Assembly: GCF_003024805.1 (NCBI RefSeq)
Contig: NZ_PUEC01000001.1
Coordinates: 62,001-126,000 of the forward strand
Origin: Duncaniella muris
GTDB taxonomy: Bacteria; Bacteroidota; Bacteroidia; Bacteroidales; Muribaculaceae
DNA: 64,000 nucleotides
Reading direction: 5' to 3'
The first letter of the stretch is position 1. Every line of letters begins with the position of its first letter. Positions 22,334-33,116 of the stretch are shown one piece after another. A program made the position numbers and the translations under genes. Below the pieces are notes generated by a model. That model saw nothing but the letters and a program-made list of their open reading frames with translations. It did no database searches and was not told the DNA's origin.

Positions 22334-22370
22334 GAAAAAAAGAGTGCGGTCCGATTTCGGGACCGCACTC
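22334..22370 (-). terminator. intrinsic terminator of dnaK
   Basis: GAGTGCGGTCC (22342-22352) pairs perfectly with GGACCGCACTC (22360-22370) and is followed on the minus strand by seven T. It lies 28 bases after the dnaK stop. A canonical rho-independent terminator. Confidence 0.88.
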
Positions 22371-22397
22371 TTCGGTTATCAGGGATGGTTGTTGACC

Positions 22398-24302
<1,905 letters not shown>

Positions 24303-24631
24303 AATGATTATAATTTTTTATTTTTTGTTTTTTTTGATTTGTCTGTTGTTTCTGTCGGATTTCGGAATGTGGAGCCTGGGGATGGTTGTATACGGCTTGG
24401 TTTTCCGGTTCGACATCCAATAATGTAACAAATTTTGTGCCAAAAAGGTTGTGGCAGGCGTAAGGTACTGACGGATACTGATTTTGGTGTGAGGATTGTT
24501 GTGACATGAAAACTGACACGGTCTGCCAATACGACAGACTCGTATAGGCAGACCGCAGAACTATGTGTAAAAAAGGGATGTTGGGGTTAGTTTATAATAT
24601 ATAGGTTGTTATGTGTAAACCGGTGTCTGGG
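24303..24631. other. intergenic region between dnaK and asnA
   Basis: No gene supported. It contains the dnaK leader and promoter region, AT-rich near the start codon (24303-24345), and the asnA stem-loop (24519-24555). A minus-strand stretch with TTTTTGG and TACATTATTG at about 24420-24447 may be part of the dnaK promoter but does not match the vegetative consensus. Confidence 0.4.
24519..24555 (-). terminator. hairpin downstream of asnA
   Basis: CGGTCTGCC (24519-24527) pairs with GGCAGACCG (24547-24555), and inside it ATACGA (24529-24534) pairs with TCGTAT (24540-24545); one A-A mismatch, 5-base loop. It is 77 bases after the asnA stop. The T-run is weak, so it may be a stabilising 3' stem rather than a full terminator. 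Confidence 0.5.
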
Positions 24632-25666
24632 TCAGAGCAGTTCGATGCCTGCATCGGCACATGCTTTGATCTGATCTTCAGGCCATATTGATGCTTGGAC
24701 TTCACCGATGTGTGCTTTGTGGAGGAGGAACATGCACAGGCGGCTCTGGCCTATGCCGCCTCCGATTGAATATGGGAGCTTTCCTTCGAGGAGAAGTCTG
24801 TGGAATGTCAGAGATGAGCGTTCGGGGCATTCGCGGAGTTTGAGCTGTTCGCGCAGTGATTCGGGGCTTACGCGGATGCCCATTGAGGAGATTTCAAAGG
24901 GTATGTCAAGCACGGGGTTCCAGAGTATGATGTCACCGTTGAGGCCCTGATAGCCTTCTTCGTTGAGGCTGATCCAGTCATCGTAGTCGGGCGAGCGTCC
25001 GTCGTGGGGCTGTCCGTCGCTCAGAGGAGCTCCTATACCTATTATAAATATAGCGCCGTGTTCGCGGGCGAAGATGGTTTCGCGTTCGCGCGGAGTTTTG
25101 TCGGGGTAAAGACGGGCCAGCTCTTCGGCATGGACAAAAGTGATGTCCGGCGGGAGGACGGGGGTGATATGCGGAAATTTCTCGTAGACTGTCTGTTCGA
25201 CTTCAAGAAGGGTTTTGTAGATGGTTCTTACGGTCTTTTTCAGATAGTCAAGTGTGCGGTCTTCCTTGCGGATGGTTTTTTCCCAGTCCCACTGGTCGAC
25301 GTAGAGCGAGTGGATGTTGTCAAGATCCTCGAATGTGCGGATGGCGTTCATGTCGGTATAGAGGCCGTAGCCGGGGGCTATGTCATAGGCTCCGAGTTTG
25401 TAACGTTTCCATTTGGCCAGCGAGTGGACCACTTCGGCTTTGCGGCCTCCCATCGCGTCGATGGTGAATGAGACGGCTTCTTCCACGCCGTTGAGATTGT
25501 CGTTGAGGCCTGTGCCTGTCAGAAGGAAGAGCGGGGCGGTCACTCGGCGCAGTCTGAGCTCGCGGGCGAAGATGGTCTGGAAGGTGTCTTTGACCATTTT
25601 GATCGCTACTTCGGTTGTTTCCGGAAGCAGTTTGCGATGATATTTCTTGGGGATGATAAGTGGCAT
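24632..25666 (-). CDS. asnA: aspartate--ammonia ligase
   Basis: Makes asparagine from aspartate and ammonia with ATP (class II aminoacyl-tRNA-synthetase fold). The 344-residue protein begins MPLIIPKKYHRKL and carries PLFLLTGTGLNDNLNG, VHSLAKWKRYKL, GLYTDMNAIR and SLYVDQWDWEK, with IGGGIGQSRLCMFLL near the C-terminus, all in the family order. I chose ATG 25666; an upstream in-frame ATG at 25738 would add 24 unlikely residues and would overlap the promoter. Single-gene unit. Confidence 0.95.
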   Translation of the reverse strand: MPLIIPKKYHRKLLPETTEVAIKMVKDTFQTIFARELRLRRVTAPLFLLTGTGLNDNLNGVEEAVSFTIDAMGGRKAEVVHSLAKWKRYKLGAYDIAPGYGLYTDMNAIRTFEDLDNIHSLYVDQWDWEKTIRKEDRTLDYLKKTVRTIYKTLLEVEQTVYEKFPHITPVLPPDITFVHAEELARLYPDKTPRERETIFAREHGAIFIIGIGAPLSDGQPHDGRSPDYDDWISLNEEGYQGLNGDIILWNPVLDIPFEISSMGIRVSPESLREQLKLRECPERSSLTFHRLLLEGKLPYSIGGGIGQSRLCMFLLHKAHIGEVQASIWPEDQIKACADAGIELL

Positions 25667-25703
25667 GGGGTGAATGTTTTGCTGAGGTTTTATTGATATG
25701 TGG

Positions 25704-25734
25704 CAAAGGTAATGGCAATTTTTTGAATTTGCAA
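25704..25734 (-). promoter_or_regulatory. promoter for asnA
   Basis: Minus-strand TTG (25734-25732), a 20-base spacer, then TACCTTTG (25711-25704). A full match to the Bacteroidetes promoter, with the start of transcription about 30 bases before ATG 25666. This supports the shorter asnA start. Confidence 0.7.
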
Positions 25735-25894
25735 GCAAATTGCAATTAAAATTGTAATTTTATTATCAAAATGATAAAAATGGTCAAATTTAAGCTGCAT
25801 TTTACCACTGTCGGACTTGTCGTGGCAAAGGTGCTGGCGAAGATATTTTTTGGAATTAGTTTATATATAAGTGGTGTAATAGAAAGAAATAGAT

Positions 25895-25902
25895 TAAATT
25901 TG
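25895..25902 (+). promoter_or_regulatory. -7 promoter box for the Sua5 gene
   Basis: TAAATTTG is a perfect TAnnTTTG box, 31 bases before ATG 25934. No clear -33 TTG at the usual distance. Confidence 0.5.
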
Positions 25903-25933
25903 CATACATAAACGTTTCAATCACTCCAGTGCA

Positions 25934-26506
25934 ATGACAGATCTGGCTAAAGATATTTCTTCGGCTGTTGCCGTGCTCCGCAAAGGCGGAATCATTGTCT
26001 ATCCTACAGACACAGTGTGGGGTATAGGCTGCGATGCCTGTAATTCCGAGGCCGTGCGCAGGGTTTTTGAAATCAAGCGGCGGGCCGATTCCAAGGCTTT
26101 GATCACGCTGGTGGCCGATGGAGAGGATGTGGCGCGCTATACATCGTCAGATTTTTCTGCGGCCATGAAGCTGATAGGAGAGAGCCGGCGTCCGACCACC
26201 GTTATCTATCCGGGTGCCAAGGGACTTGCTCCGGAATTGATAGCAGATGACGGGAGTGTGGGCATCAGGCTGACTTCCGAGGCTGTCTCGGCTGCGATAT
26301 GCCGAGGCCTTGGCCGTCCGCTGGTCTCTACATCGGCCAATATCAGCGGTTGCCCGGCGCCGGCTTTGTTTGGCGAGATTTCCGAGGAGATCCTCGATGC
26401 TGCTGATTATGTGGTCGAGGCCCGGCGCGATGATGTCAGCGCGGCGTTGCCGTCAAGAATAATGAAAATAGAGCCAGACGGCTCCGTCACAGTAATACGG
26501 CCGTGA
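25934..26506 (+). CDS. L-threonylcarbamoyladenylate synthase (Sua5/YrdC/TsaC)
   Basis: Makes threonylcarbamoyl-AMP from threonine, bicarbonate and ATP, the first step in the t6A37 modification of tRNA. The 190-residue length is that of the short TsaC-type enzyme with the YrdC fold alone and no Sua5 C-terminal domain. Typical segments are GGIIVYPTDTVWGIGCDA (residues 18-35), KRRADSKALITLVAD, SVGIRLTSEAVSAAIC and LVSTSANISGCPAP. It overlaps the sugar transferase gene by 4 bases (GTGA), which links an essential tRNA step to surface polysaccharide synthesis in one transcript. Confidence 0.93.
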   Translation: MTDLAKDISSAVAVLRKGGIIVYPTDTVWGIGCDACNSEAVRRVFEIKRRADSKALITLVADGEDVARYTSSDFSAAMKLIGESRRPTTVIYPGAKGLAPELIADDGSVGIRLTSEAVSAAICRGLGRPLVSTSANISGCPAPALFGEISEEILDAADYVVEARRDDVSAALPSRIMKIEPDGSVTVIRP

Positions 26507-27909
26507 AATCGAAGAGGAGCCGGATACTGAGGACCTGTTATGTCGGCGCCGATTATTTGTCGACTCTCGCCGGAGTGCTTTTGTTCACTCTGGCCCGATT
26601 TGTTATGATCGGTCCTCTGCACAATACCTATTCCGGGTTCTGGGCTTTTGTCAATACTCCCGGCTCGCGGCTGACGCTGGCGCTGTTTCCGGCGTTGATG
26701 CTGGGGCTGTATTGTGTGTCGGGATACTATGTCAATGTGGCATACAAGTCGAGAATCAGAGAGTTTCTCAATACGCTCTGCTGTGTGGCCATCGGGTCGG
26801 TGATCTTCTTCATGGTTGTGCTGCTCAATGACGTTTTGCCGCGCCGTATCCACAACTATGAACTGCTGCTGATTCTTTTTGGATGCCTGTTTGTGACGGC
26901 CTATGGCACACGCCTGCTGCTTACCACTCTCATAAAATCATCGTCTGCCAGTCATCATGACCGTCAGAGATTGCTGATGCTCTGTGACAGAACCGGCGAT
27001 GAGCGCCTGATACGTGACGCGGACAGCTGCCGCAAGGAGGTTGTCGCCACAATCCCGTTTGATAGCTTCGGTTGCTCCTCCGCCGATAGCCATTGTACTC
27101 ATGGTTATTTCGGCCGACAGCTGAAGAAACATGACGCAGACGGCTTTCTGCTGTCGCTTTCATCGCTGCCGCAGGACAGGCTGCTGAAGATAATATGTGA
27201 GCTCTATCTTCTTGATTGCCCGATAATAGTTTCGGCCGATGATTACCGCCTGCTGACTTCAAAGGTGGTGTATGAAAACCTCATGTCAGAGCCGCTGATG
27301 GATATTTCGAGACTTACGCTTCCCGACTCGACTGTAGCAGTCAAGCGCAGTCTTGATGTGGCTTTATCAGTCATCGGGCTGATTGTGTCGCTGCCGGTGA
27401 TGCTTGTGCTTGCTTTTCTGGTGAAAGTCGGCTCGAAAGGTCCGGCCATATATTCGCAGGAACGTATCGGCTATCACCGCATTCCGTTCAGAATCTACAA
27501 GCTGCGTTCGATGAAGGCGGATGCCGAAGTGAACGGTCCGGCATTGTCGGCGGAAGATGATCCGAGAATAACACGCATAGGGCGTTTTATGAGGAAATAT
27601 CGTCTTGACGAGCTGCCTAACCTCTGGAATGTGCTGCGGGGCGACATGTCGCTTGTCGGGCCGCGCCCTGAGCGGGAGTTTTTTCTAAGCCAGATGCGCG
27701 AGGCCGCTCCGTACTGCACTCTTCTCCACCAGGTAAGACCCGGACTGACTTCGCTCGGCATGGTAAAATTCGGCTATGCGTCGACAGTCGAAGAGATGCT
27801 TTTACGGCTGAAATATGATCTTCTCTATATCCAGAATCTTTCTCTCTCGCTGGACCTCAAGATACTGTTTTATACATTACGCACAGTCATAAGGGGCGAG
27901 GGTCTCTGA
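26503..27909 (+). CDS. undecaprenyl-phosphate sugar-1-phosphate transferase (polyprenyl glycosylphosphotransferase)
   Basis: Membrane enzyme that begins capsule, exopolysaccharide or O-antigen assembly by moving a sugar-1-phosphate onto undecaprenyl phosphate. The 468-residue protein has four N-terminal membrane spans (about 20-150), a degenerate soluble middle, another span (VALSVIGLIVSLPVMLVLAF) and the C-terminal bacterial sugar transferase domain with KRSLDVALS, YSQERIGY, YKLRSMKADAE, ARNGxx-like DELPNLWNVLRGDMSLVGPRPE and RPGLTSL. Start codon is GTG at 26503, overlapping the previous stop. No other glycan genes follow; a ClC gene is next. Confidence 0.9.
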   Translation: MKSKRSRILRTCYVGADYLSTLAGVLLFTLARFVMIGPLHNTYSGFWAFVNTPGSRLTLALFPALMLGLYCVSGYYVNVAYKSRIREFLNTLCCVAIGSVIFFMVVLLNDVLPRRIHNYELLLILFGCLFVTAYGTRLLLTTLIKSSSASHHDRQRLLMLCDRTGDERLIRDADSCRKEVVATIPFDSFGCSSADSHCTHGYFGRQLKKHDADGFLLSLSSLPQDRLLKIICELYLLDCPIIVSADDYRLLTSKVVYENLMSEPLMDISRLTLPDSTVAVKRSLDVALSVIGLIVSLPVMLVLAFLVKVGSKGPAIYSQERIGYHRIPFRIYKLRSMKADAEVNGPALSAEDDPRITRIGRFMRKYRLDELPNLWNVLRGDMSLVGPRPEREFFLSQMREAAPYCTLLHQVRPGLTSLGMVKFGYASTVEEMLLRLKYDLLYIQNLSLSLDLKILFYTLRTVIRGEGL

Positions 27910-27931
27910 GACAAGGTAAAAAAGGAAAGAA

Positions 27932-29734
27932 ATGAAACTGTTTTTCACATCCATAGCAAAAAGCTTTCAGGATGCCTTCATGGTGTTTCTGATGTGGCGC
28001 GAGCGTCATATAAAGGAAAAGACGTTTGTCATCATACTGGCGTTGCTGGTCGGCATTCTGGCCGGAGTGGCGGCTCTTGTGCTGAAAACGCTGATCCATC
28101 TGATAAGCCACGCGCTGACGTCCAACATCAATATCGACGAAGGCAGTCTGCTGTATCTGATCTATCCGGCAGTCGGAATTCTTCTGACCATGCTGTTTGT
28201 CAGATATGTGGTCCGTGACAATATATCCCACGGTGTCACAAGAGTGCTTTATGCCATTTCGCAGAACAAGTCGCGCCTGAAGCGCCACAATATGTATTCA
28301 TCCGTAATCGCCAGTTCGATCACCATCGGATTCGGCGGATCGGTTGGAGCCGAGGGCCCTATAGTCTATACCGGAGCGGCAATCGGTTCGAATCTCGGAC
28401 GTGTGTTCCGGCTGTCGCCACGGATTCTGATGATCCTTGTGGGCTGCGGAGCCGCAGCAGGTATCGCCGGCATTTTTAAGGCTCCGATTGCCGGTATGCT
28501 TTTCACTCTGGAGGTTCTGATGCTCGATCTGACCACGGTCTCGGTGATGCCTCTGTTGATAGCGTCGATAACGGCCGCAACGGTGGCCTATGTCGCAACT
28601 GGCTATGATGCAGAATTCTTCTTTCTTCAGAGCGAGCCGTTTGTGACCGGAAGAATACCCTATGTCATTCTTCTCGGTCTGTTTCTCGGATTTGTGTCGC
28701 TCTATTTCACGCGGTCGATGAACATGATGGAGGGGCTGTTCAGAAAACTCGGCACTCCGTGGCGGAAAATGCTGGTGGGAGGCTCTGTAGTGGCGCTCCT
28801 CGTCTTTCTGTTTCCGCCGCTCTACGGCGAGGGTTATTCGTCGATCATCGACCTTCTCAGCGGCAACACGGAGTCGATTGTCAACGGCTCGATCTTCTAC
28901 AAAGACAGAGGGTCTGTCTGGTGGATTCTCGGCTTTATCGCCGCGCTTGTCCTTCTGAAATCATTCGCCACCTCGGCCACAAACGGTGGCGGCGGTGTCG
29001 GCGGCACCTTCGCCCCATCGCTCTATGTAGGATGTATGGCAGGATTCTTTTTCGCCTATTTCATCAATACGGTCTTCGGTCTGGATCTGTCGACCAAGAA
29101 CTTTGCGCTGATGGGTATGGCAGGTGTCATGTCAGGTGTCATGCATGCCCCGCTGATGGGTATCTTCCTTACGGCCGAGCTGACCGGAGGCTATGAACTG
29201 TTTCTGCCCCTGCTGATTGTCTCGGCGATTTCCTACGGCACTATCAAGTTTTTCGAGCCTTACAGTATCTACACCATGCGTCTTGCCCATGAAGGCAAAC
29301 TGATCACTCACCACAAGGACAAGGCTGTGTTGACACTGCTCAAGATCGACAATGTCATAGAGACTGACTTTGTGGCAGTCCGGCCTGACATGAACCTCAA
29401 GGAGATGGTTAATGCCATCTCACGCTCATCGCGCAATCTGTTTCCGGTCATTGGCGATGACGGAAAGCTGCTCGGAGTGGTGATCCTTGATGAAATCCGC
29501 AACATCATGTTCCGGCCTGATCTCTACAAGCGCATGTATGTCAATCAGTTCATGTCAATCCCTCCGGCCAAGGTCGAAGTTGGGCAGAGCATGGAGACTG
29601 TCATGAAGACTTTTGACGCTACCGGCGCATGGAATCTGCCGGTGGTTGAAGAAGGTCGATACGTGGGGTTTGTGTCGAAATCAAAAATTTTCAACTCCTA
29701 CCGCCGTGTGCTGCGCCACTATTCGGAGGATTGA
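27932..29734 (+). CDS. ClC-type chloride channel/antiporter with CBS pair
   Basis: Six-hundred-residue membrane protein of the ClC family. The anion-binding motifs are GSVGAEGP (136-143) and GGGVGGTFAPSLY (about 352-364). Glu141 holds the gating-glutamate position, which suggests Cl-/H+ exchange rather than a pure channel. About 10-12 spans are visible up to residue 440. After them come two CBS domains (VIETDFVAVRPDMNLKEMV and MSIPPAKVEVGQSMETV) that probably bind an adenine nucleotide and regulate transport. It follows the sugar transferase by 22 bases, so it is probably the third gene of the Sua5 operon. A 13-pair stem-loop follows. Confidence 0.93.
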   Translation: MKLFFTSIAKSFQDAFMVFLMWRERHIKEKTFVIILALLVGILAGVAALVLKTLIHLISHALTSNINIDEGSLLYLIYPAVGILLTMLFVRYVVRDNISHGVTRVLYAISQNKSRLKRHNMYSSVIASSITIGFGGSVGAEGPIVYTGAAIGSNLGRVFRLSPRILMILVGCGAAAGIAGIFKAPIAGMLFTLEVLMLDLTTVSVMPLLIASITAATVAYVATGYDAEFFFLQSEPFVTGRIPYVILLGLFLGFVSLYFTRSMNMMEGLFRKLGTPWRKMLVGGSVVALLVFLFPPLYGEGYSSIIDLLSGNTESIVNGSIFYKDRGSVWWILGFIAALVLLKSFATSATNGGGGVGGTFAPSLYVGCMAGFFFAYFINTVFGLDLSTKNFALMGMAGVMSGVMHAPLMGIFLTAELTGGYELFLPLLIVSAISYGTIKFFEPYSIYTMRLAHEGKLITHHKDKAVLTLLKIDNVIETDFVAVRPDMNLKEMVNAISRSSRNLFPVIGDDGKLLGVVILDEIRNIMFRPDLYKRMYVNQFMSIPPAKVEVGQSMETVMKTFDATGAWNLPVVEEGRYVGFVSKSKIFNSYRRVLRHYSED

Positions 29735-29777
29735 TGAAATTTTGTTGAGAGTTCTAATAATATATGTATATATAAGT

Positions 29778-29810
29778 CAGGAGCCGGATTGCAGATTAAT
29801 CCGGCTCCTG
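29778..29810. terminator. stem-loop between convergent ClC and fbp genes
   Basis: CAGGAGCCGGATT (29778-29790) pairs perfectly over 13 bases with AATCCGGCTCCTG (29798-29810), 7-base loop. It can serve both strands; neither side has a strong T-run. Confidence 0.65.
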
Positions 29811-29864
29811 TGCTATATATGTGTTGCCGTAATGTCCCGGTCTGAGGTCGGGCGGCCCACGGTG

Positions 29865-31880
29865 TCAGAGGACTATCTTCCCAGCATTGCTTTCCTTGAT
29901 GATGCCGTGGCGGAAAGCATAGAGAAGTTCGGTCAGCTCATCGATCTGGCTCTGGAGTATCTTTCCCTTGTCGGTGTCGCGCACACGGATGCGCTGCGAG
30001 GTCTGCTCGACCATTTTGGTTGAGCGTACAATGTCTGTGCCGCTCCTGATGGCTTCTTCTTCGGAGATGAACGGTTCGTGCTCTACCAGTTCGAAGTTGC
30101 TGCTGTGGTAGATCAGCGTATAGCCGGCTATTCCGGTGGTCTTGTGGTAGGCTTTGGCGAAACCTCCGTCGATCACCATCAGCTTGCCGTTGGCCCTGAT
30201 GGGACTTTCTCCCTTTTTGGCGCGCACGGGCACGTGGCCGTTGATAATGTGGCGCTGTGAGCCTTCAACCTTGAATTCGTCGAGAATCATGTCACAGACC
30301 TCCTCTTTCTGGCGGAGGGTGTAGTAGTGGCCTTTTTCCTCTTTGTGGGCTTCGGGATCTTTGATGAAATACCGTTCGAAGGTGGTCATCTTACTCTTGT
30401 CGAAAAGCGGGGAGTCGGGGCCGCACCAGAGATACCAGTAATAGTCGCGCGCATAGTCCTTGTCGGCCGGAGGGGTATCGTCGTTGAAAGCTGAACGCAC
30501 GAGCATTCCTATCTGATGGAAGAGCTCGCGTCCGCGGTATTTCTGTCTGTTGACCATGACTTCTTTGAGAGAGCCGTCGGCGTTGAGCGGCATGGAGGCA
30601 TGGAACAGTAGGTTTGAATTATAGATGCCATACATGCAGCCATGACTGAACAGGCATGATATGTGACGTTTCAGTCCGGTGCTAACCGTGAATGAATGGT
30701 GCAGTTTGTTGATCAGTTCCTCCTCTTCCTCTGTCAGGCGGTAGGGATTTGCCGGATCGACTGTCGGGAAGTTCATGTCAGACATTTCATAGTCCTTACC
30801 ATCGATGTTGACAGTGCCTTTTTCGAAATCTATGCGGTGGAGCAGATTGCGGCCTGTCATTTCCCATTCCGGATGTTTCAGCGTCATAGCCCCTTCGAGC
30901 TTGAACTGGATTACGGCTATGGCCTTGTGCATCTGGGCCATCAGGCGTAGAGCCTTTTCAGGGTGCTCGGTCTGTTCGGCATCGACTTTCGGAGCGAATT
31001 CAATGCATGGATCGTCGGCATAGGTTTCCATAGCCATTGTGGCAAGCGGCAGCAGATTGATTCCGTAGCCGTCTTCAAGAGTGGTGAGGTTGGCATAGCG
31101 GAGTGAGACGCGGATCACGTTGGCGATGCAACATTTGTTTCCGGCCGCCGCGCCCATCCAGAGAATGTCATGGTTGCCCCACTGTATGTCCCAGTTGCCG
31201 TAGTGGCAGAGAGTGTCCATGATCAGATGAGCGCCCGGACCGCGGTCATAGACATCCCCCAGAATGTGAAGCTGGTCGATGCTGAGTTTCTGGATCACCT
31301 TGCACAGGGCCACTATGAATGCGTCGGCCTGACCGGTTGACACGATTGTCTCCAGAATCCGGTTGAAATAGCCTTGCTTGTCATATTCTCCTCTTGATTC
31401 GTGGAGAAGCTCTTCGATGATGTAGGCAAATTCCTTCGGAAGGGCTTTCCTGACTTTGGAGCGGGTGTATTTCGACGATACGCTCTGACACACTCTGATG
31501 AGCTGATGGAGGGTGATGGTGTAGAAGTCATACATGTTCTCCTCTGTCGAGTGCACAATCTGCATTTTCTCTTCCGGATAGTAGATGAGAGAGCAAAGCT
31601 GGCGTATCTCGCTTTCGCGCATTGAGGTTCCGTAGAGGTCGGTGACTTTGCGCTTGATGTTTCCCGAAGCGTTTTTCAGAATGTGGCGGAAAGCTTCGTG
31701 CTCTCCGTGGAGGTCGGCTACAAAATGCTCTGTGCCTTTCGGCAGGTTCAGTATGGCTTCAAGATTTATGATTTCGGTGCTGGCGGCGCTGATATTCGGA
31801 AATGTCTGCGCGAGCAGTTCGAGTATGCGGCGGTCATTTTCAACTTGCCGTTCGTTGGTTTTGCTGTCAATTGGCGACAT
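29865..31880 (-). CDS. fbp: fructose-1,6-bisphosphatase class III
   Basis: Gluconeogenic phosphatase that converts fructose 1,6-bisphosphate to fructose 6-phosphate. The 671-residue size and calcineurin-type metal centre belong to class III (Bacillus yydE/fbp type). Visible motifs are HFVADLHGEHEAF, LGDVYDRGPGAH, WGNHDILWMGAA, and, further on, INGHVPVRAKKGESP and MVIDGGFAKAYH, i.e. the metallophosphatase set D-x-H, GDxxDRG, GNHD, H. It starts at ATG 31880 and has a TACATTTG box 72 bases upstream. Single-gene unit divergent from the uronate operon, fitting sugar-acid growth where gluconeogenesis is needed. Confidence 0.95.
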   Translation of the reverse strand: MSPIDSKTNERQVENDRRILELLAQTFPNISAASTEIINLEAILNLPKGTEHFVADLHGEHEAFRHILKNASGNIKRKVTDLYGTSMRESEIRQLCSLIYYPEEKMQIVHSTEENMYDFYTITLHQLIRVCQSVSSKYTRSKVRKALPKEFAYIIEELLHESRGEYDKQGYFNRILETIVSTGQADAFIVALCKVIQKLSIDQLHILGDVYDRGPGAHLIMDTLCHYGNWDIQWGNHDILWMGAAAGNKCCIANVIRVSLRYANLTTLEDGYGINLLPLATMAMETYADDPCIEFAPKVDAEQTEHPEKALRLMAQMHKAIAVIQFKLEGAMTLKHPEWEMTGRNLLHRIDFEKGTVNIDGKDYEMSDMNFPTVDPANPYRLTEEEEELINKLHHSFTVSTGLKRHISCLFSHGCMYGIYNSNLLFHASMPLNADGSLKEVMVNRQKYRGRELFHQIGMLVRSAFNDDTPPADKDYARDYYWYLWCGPDSPLFDKSKMTTFERYFIKDPEAHKEEKGHYYTLRQKEEVCDMILDEFKVEGSQRHIINGHVPVRAKKGESPIRANGKLMVIDGGFAKAYHKTTGIAGYTLIYHSSNFELVEHEPFISEEEAIRSGTDIVRSTKMVEQTSQRIRVRDTDKGKILQSQIDELTELLYAFRHGIIKESNAGKIVL

Positions 31881-31952
31881 AGTCGTGCTGTTGTGGTTTT
31901 AGAATCGGTTCTTATCCCTTGTTTGCGTTGAATGGAGAGTGGTGAGTGTCTA

Positions 31953-31960
31953 CAAATGTA
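31953..31960 (-). promoter_or_regulatory. -7 promoter box for fbp
   Basis: Minus-strand TACATTTG (31960-31953) matches TAnnTTTG, 72 bases before the fbp ATG. No TTG at the usual distance. Confidence 0.5.
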
Positions 31961-32062
31961 ACATAAATAAGTTGAAAAAGTCCCATTGGTGTGACAAAAA
32001 AGTTCAGCTATTATGACAGGAAGTCCCAATTTTTTGGATTTTAGAAGTTTTAAGTGCTTTAA

Positions 32063-32094
32063 TTTGTGGGATCGTGTTAAAATTGCTAATTTTA
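32063..32094 (+). promoter_or_regulatory. promoter of the uronate operon
   Basis: TTTG (32063-32066), 20-base spacer, TAATTTTA (32087-32094), one mismatch from TAnnTTTG. It leaves a leader of about 70 bases before ATG 32172, room for regulation. It is the only promoter I see before the operon terminator at 38976. Confidence 0.5.
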
Positions 32095-32171
32095 CGCCGA
32101 ATTTTCTTCACGGAACCATGTAAAAACTTATAGATACATATCATATAGAACCTTAGATAAACAACGCTAAT

Positions 32172-32966
32172 ATGGTAAATTTTTCACTTGAAGGCAAAGT
32201 AGCGCTTGTGACCGGCGCAGCCTATGGAATCGGTCTTGCTATCGCTCAGGCATATGCCGAAGCAGGGGCTAAAATCGTTTTTAACTGTTCGCGCCAGGAA
32301 ACTGTCGACCGCGGTCTCAAAGCATATAAAGAACTTGGAATCGACGCTAAAGGATATCTCTGCGACGTTACTGACGAAGAAGCCGTCAAAGCTATGGTGA
32401 CTGACATAGAGGCAACCGTCGGCACAATCGACATTCTTGTCAACAACGCCGGTATCATCAAGCGTATTCCGATGGAGGAAATGAACGTAGAAGACTTCCG
32501 CCGCGTTGTCGACGTAGACCTCATTGCTCCCTATATCTGCGCCAAGGCTGTTATCCCCGGAATGATCAAGAAAGGCCACGGCAAGATCATCAACATCTGC
32601 TCTATGATGAGTGAGCTCGGTCGTGAGACTGTATCGGCCTATGCTGCCGCAAAGGGTGGTCTCAAGATGCTGACCCGCAATATCTGCTCTGAATACGGCG
32701 AACACAATATCCAGTGCAACGGCATTGGCCCCGGCTATATTGCCACTGACCAGACTGCACCTCTCCGCGAAATCCAGCCGGACGGATCGCGTCATCCCTT
32801 TGACCAGTTCATCATCTCGAAGACTCCGGCTGCCCGCTGGGGTACTCCCGAAGATCTGATGGGCCCTGCCGTGTTCCTCGCTTCAGATGCCAGCAACTTC
32901 GTGAACGGCCACGTTCTCTACGTTGACGGCGGTATTCTCGCTTACATCGGCAAGCAGCCTAAATAA
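32172..32966 (+). CDS. kduD: KduD-type / gluconate 5-dehydrogenase (SDR)
   Basis: Short-chain dehydrogenase of 264 residues. Rossmann motif TGAAYGIG (14-21), NNAG (91-94), catalytic Tyr157 and Lys161 (SAYAAAKGG), and Ser144 upstream. It belongs to the group named gluconate 5-dehydrogenase in Bacteroidetes, but the neighbours KduI and KDG kinase indicate that it reduces 3-deoxy-D-glycero-2,5-hexodiulosonate to 2-keto-3-deoxygluconate (KduD role). Codon use is strongly C-ended, a sign of high expression. First gene of the operon, with a 150-base gap before the next gene that contains two stem-loops. Confidence 0.85.
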   Translation: MVNFSLEGKVALVTGAAYGIGLAIAQAYAEAGAKIVFNCSRQETVDRGLKAYKELGIDAKGYLCDVTDEEAVKAMVTDIEATVGTIDILVNNAGIIKRIPMEEMNVEDFRRVVDVDLIAPYICAKAVIPGMIKKGHGKIINICSMMSELGRETVSAYAAAKGGLKMLTRNICSEYGEHNIQCNGIGPGYIATDQTAPLREIQPDGSRHPFDQFIISKTPAARWGTPEDLMGPAVFLASDASNFVNGHVLYVDGGILAYIGKQPK

Positions 32967-32986
32967 GAGTCTGGTGTCTGTCCATC

Positions 32987-33017
32987 CGCCTGAATATATA
33001 TAATATATGTGTAGGCG
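32987..33017 (+). other. AT-rich stem-loop after kduD
   Basis: CGCCT (32987-32991) can pair with AGGCG (33013-33017) around a TATATA/TATAT inner helix. Lies 21 bases after the kduD stop, before a second stem-loop. Confidence 0.3.
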
Positions 33018-33045
33018 ATGGCAACAGCTGATGCAATATTATCAA

Positions 33046-33080
33046 AGAGGGCAGAGGTGTCTTTATGGCCTCTGCTCTCT
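33046..33080 (+). other. intercistronic stem-loop between kduD and the EIIC-like gene
   Basis: AGAGGGCAGAGG (33046-33057) pairs with CCTCTGCTCTCT (33069-33080), 12 pairs with one G-U. The following bases are GAATAAAAA, not a T-run. It may set the relative amounts of dehydrogenase and membrane permease mRNA. Confidence 0.5.
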
Positions 33081-33116
33081 GAATAAAAATCCAATCAATA
33101 TCACACAACTGTTTAA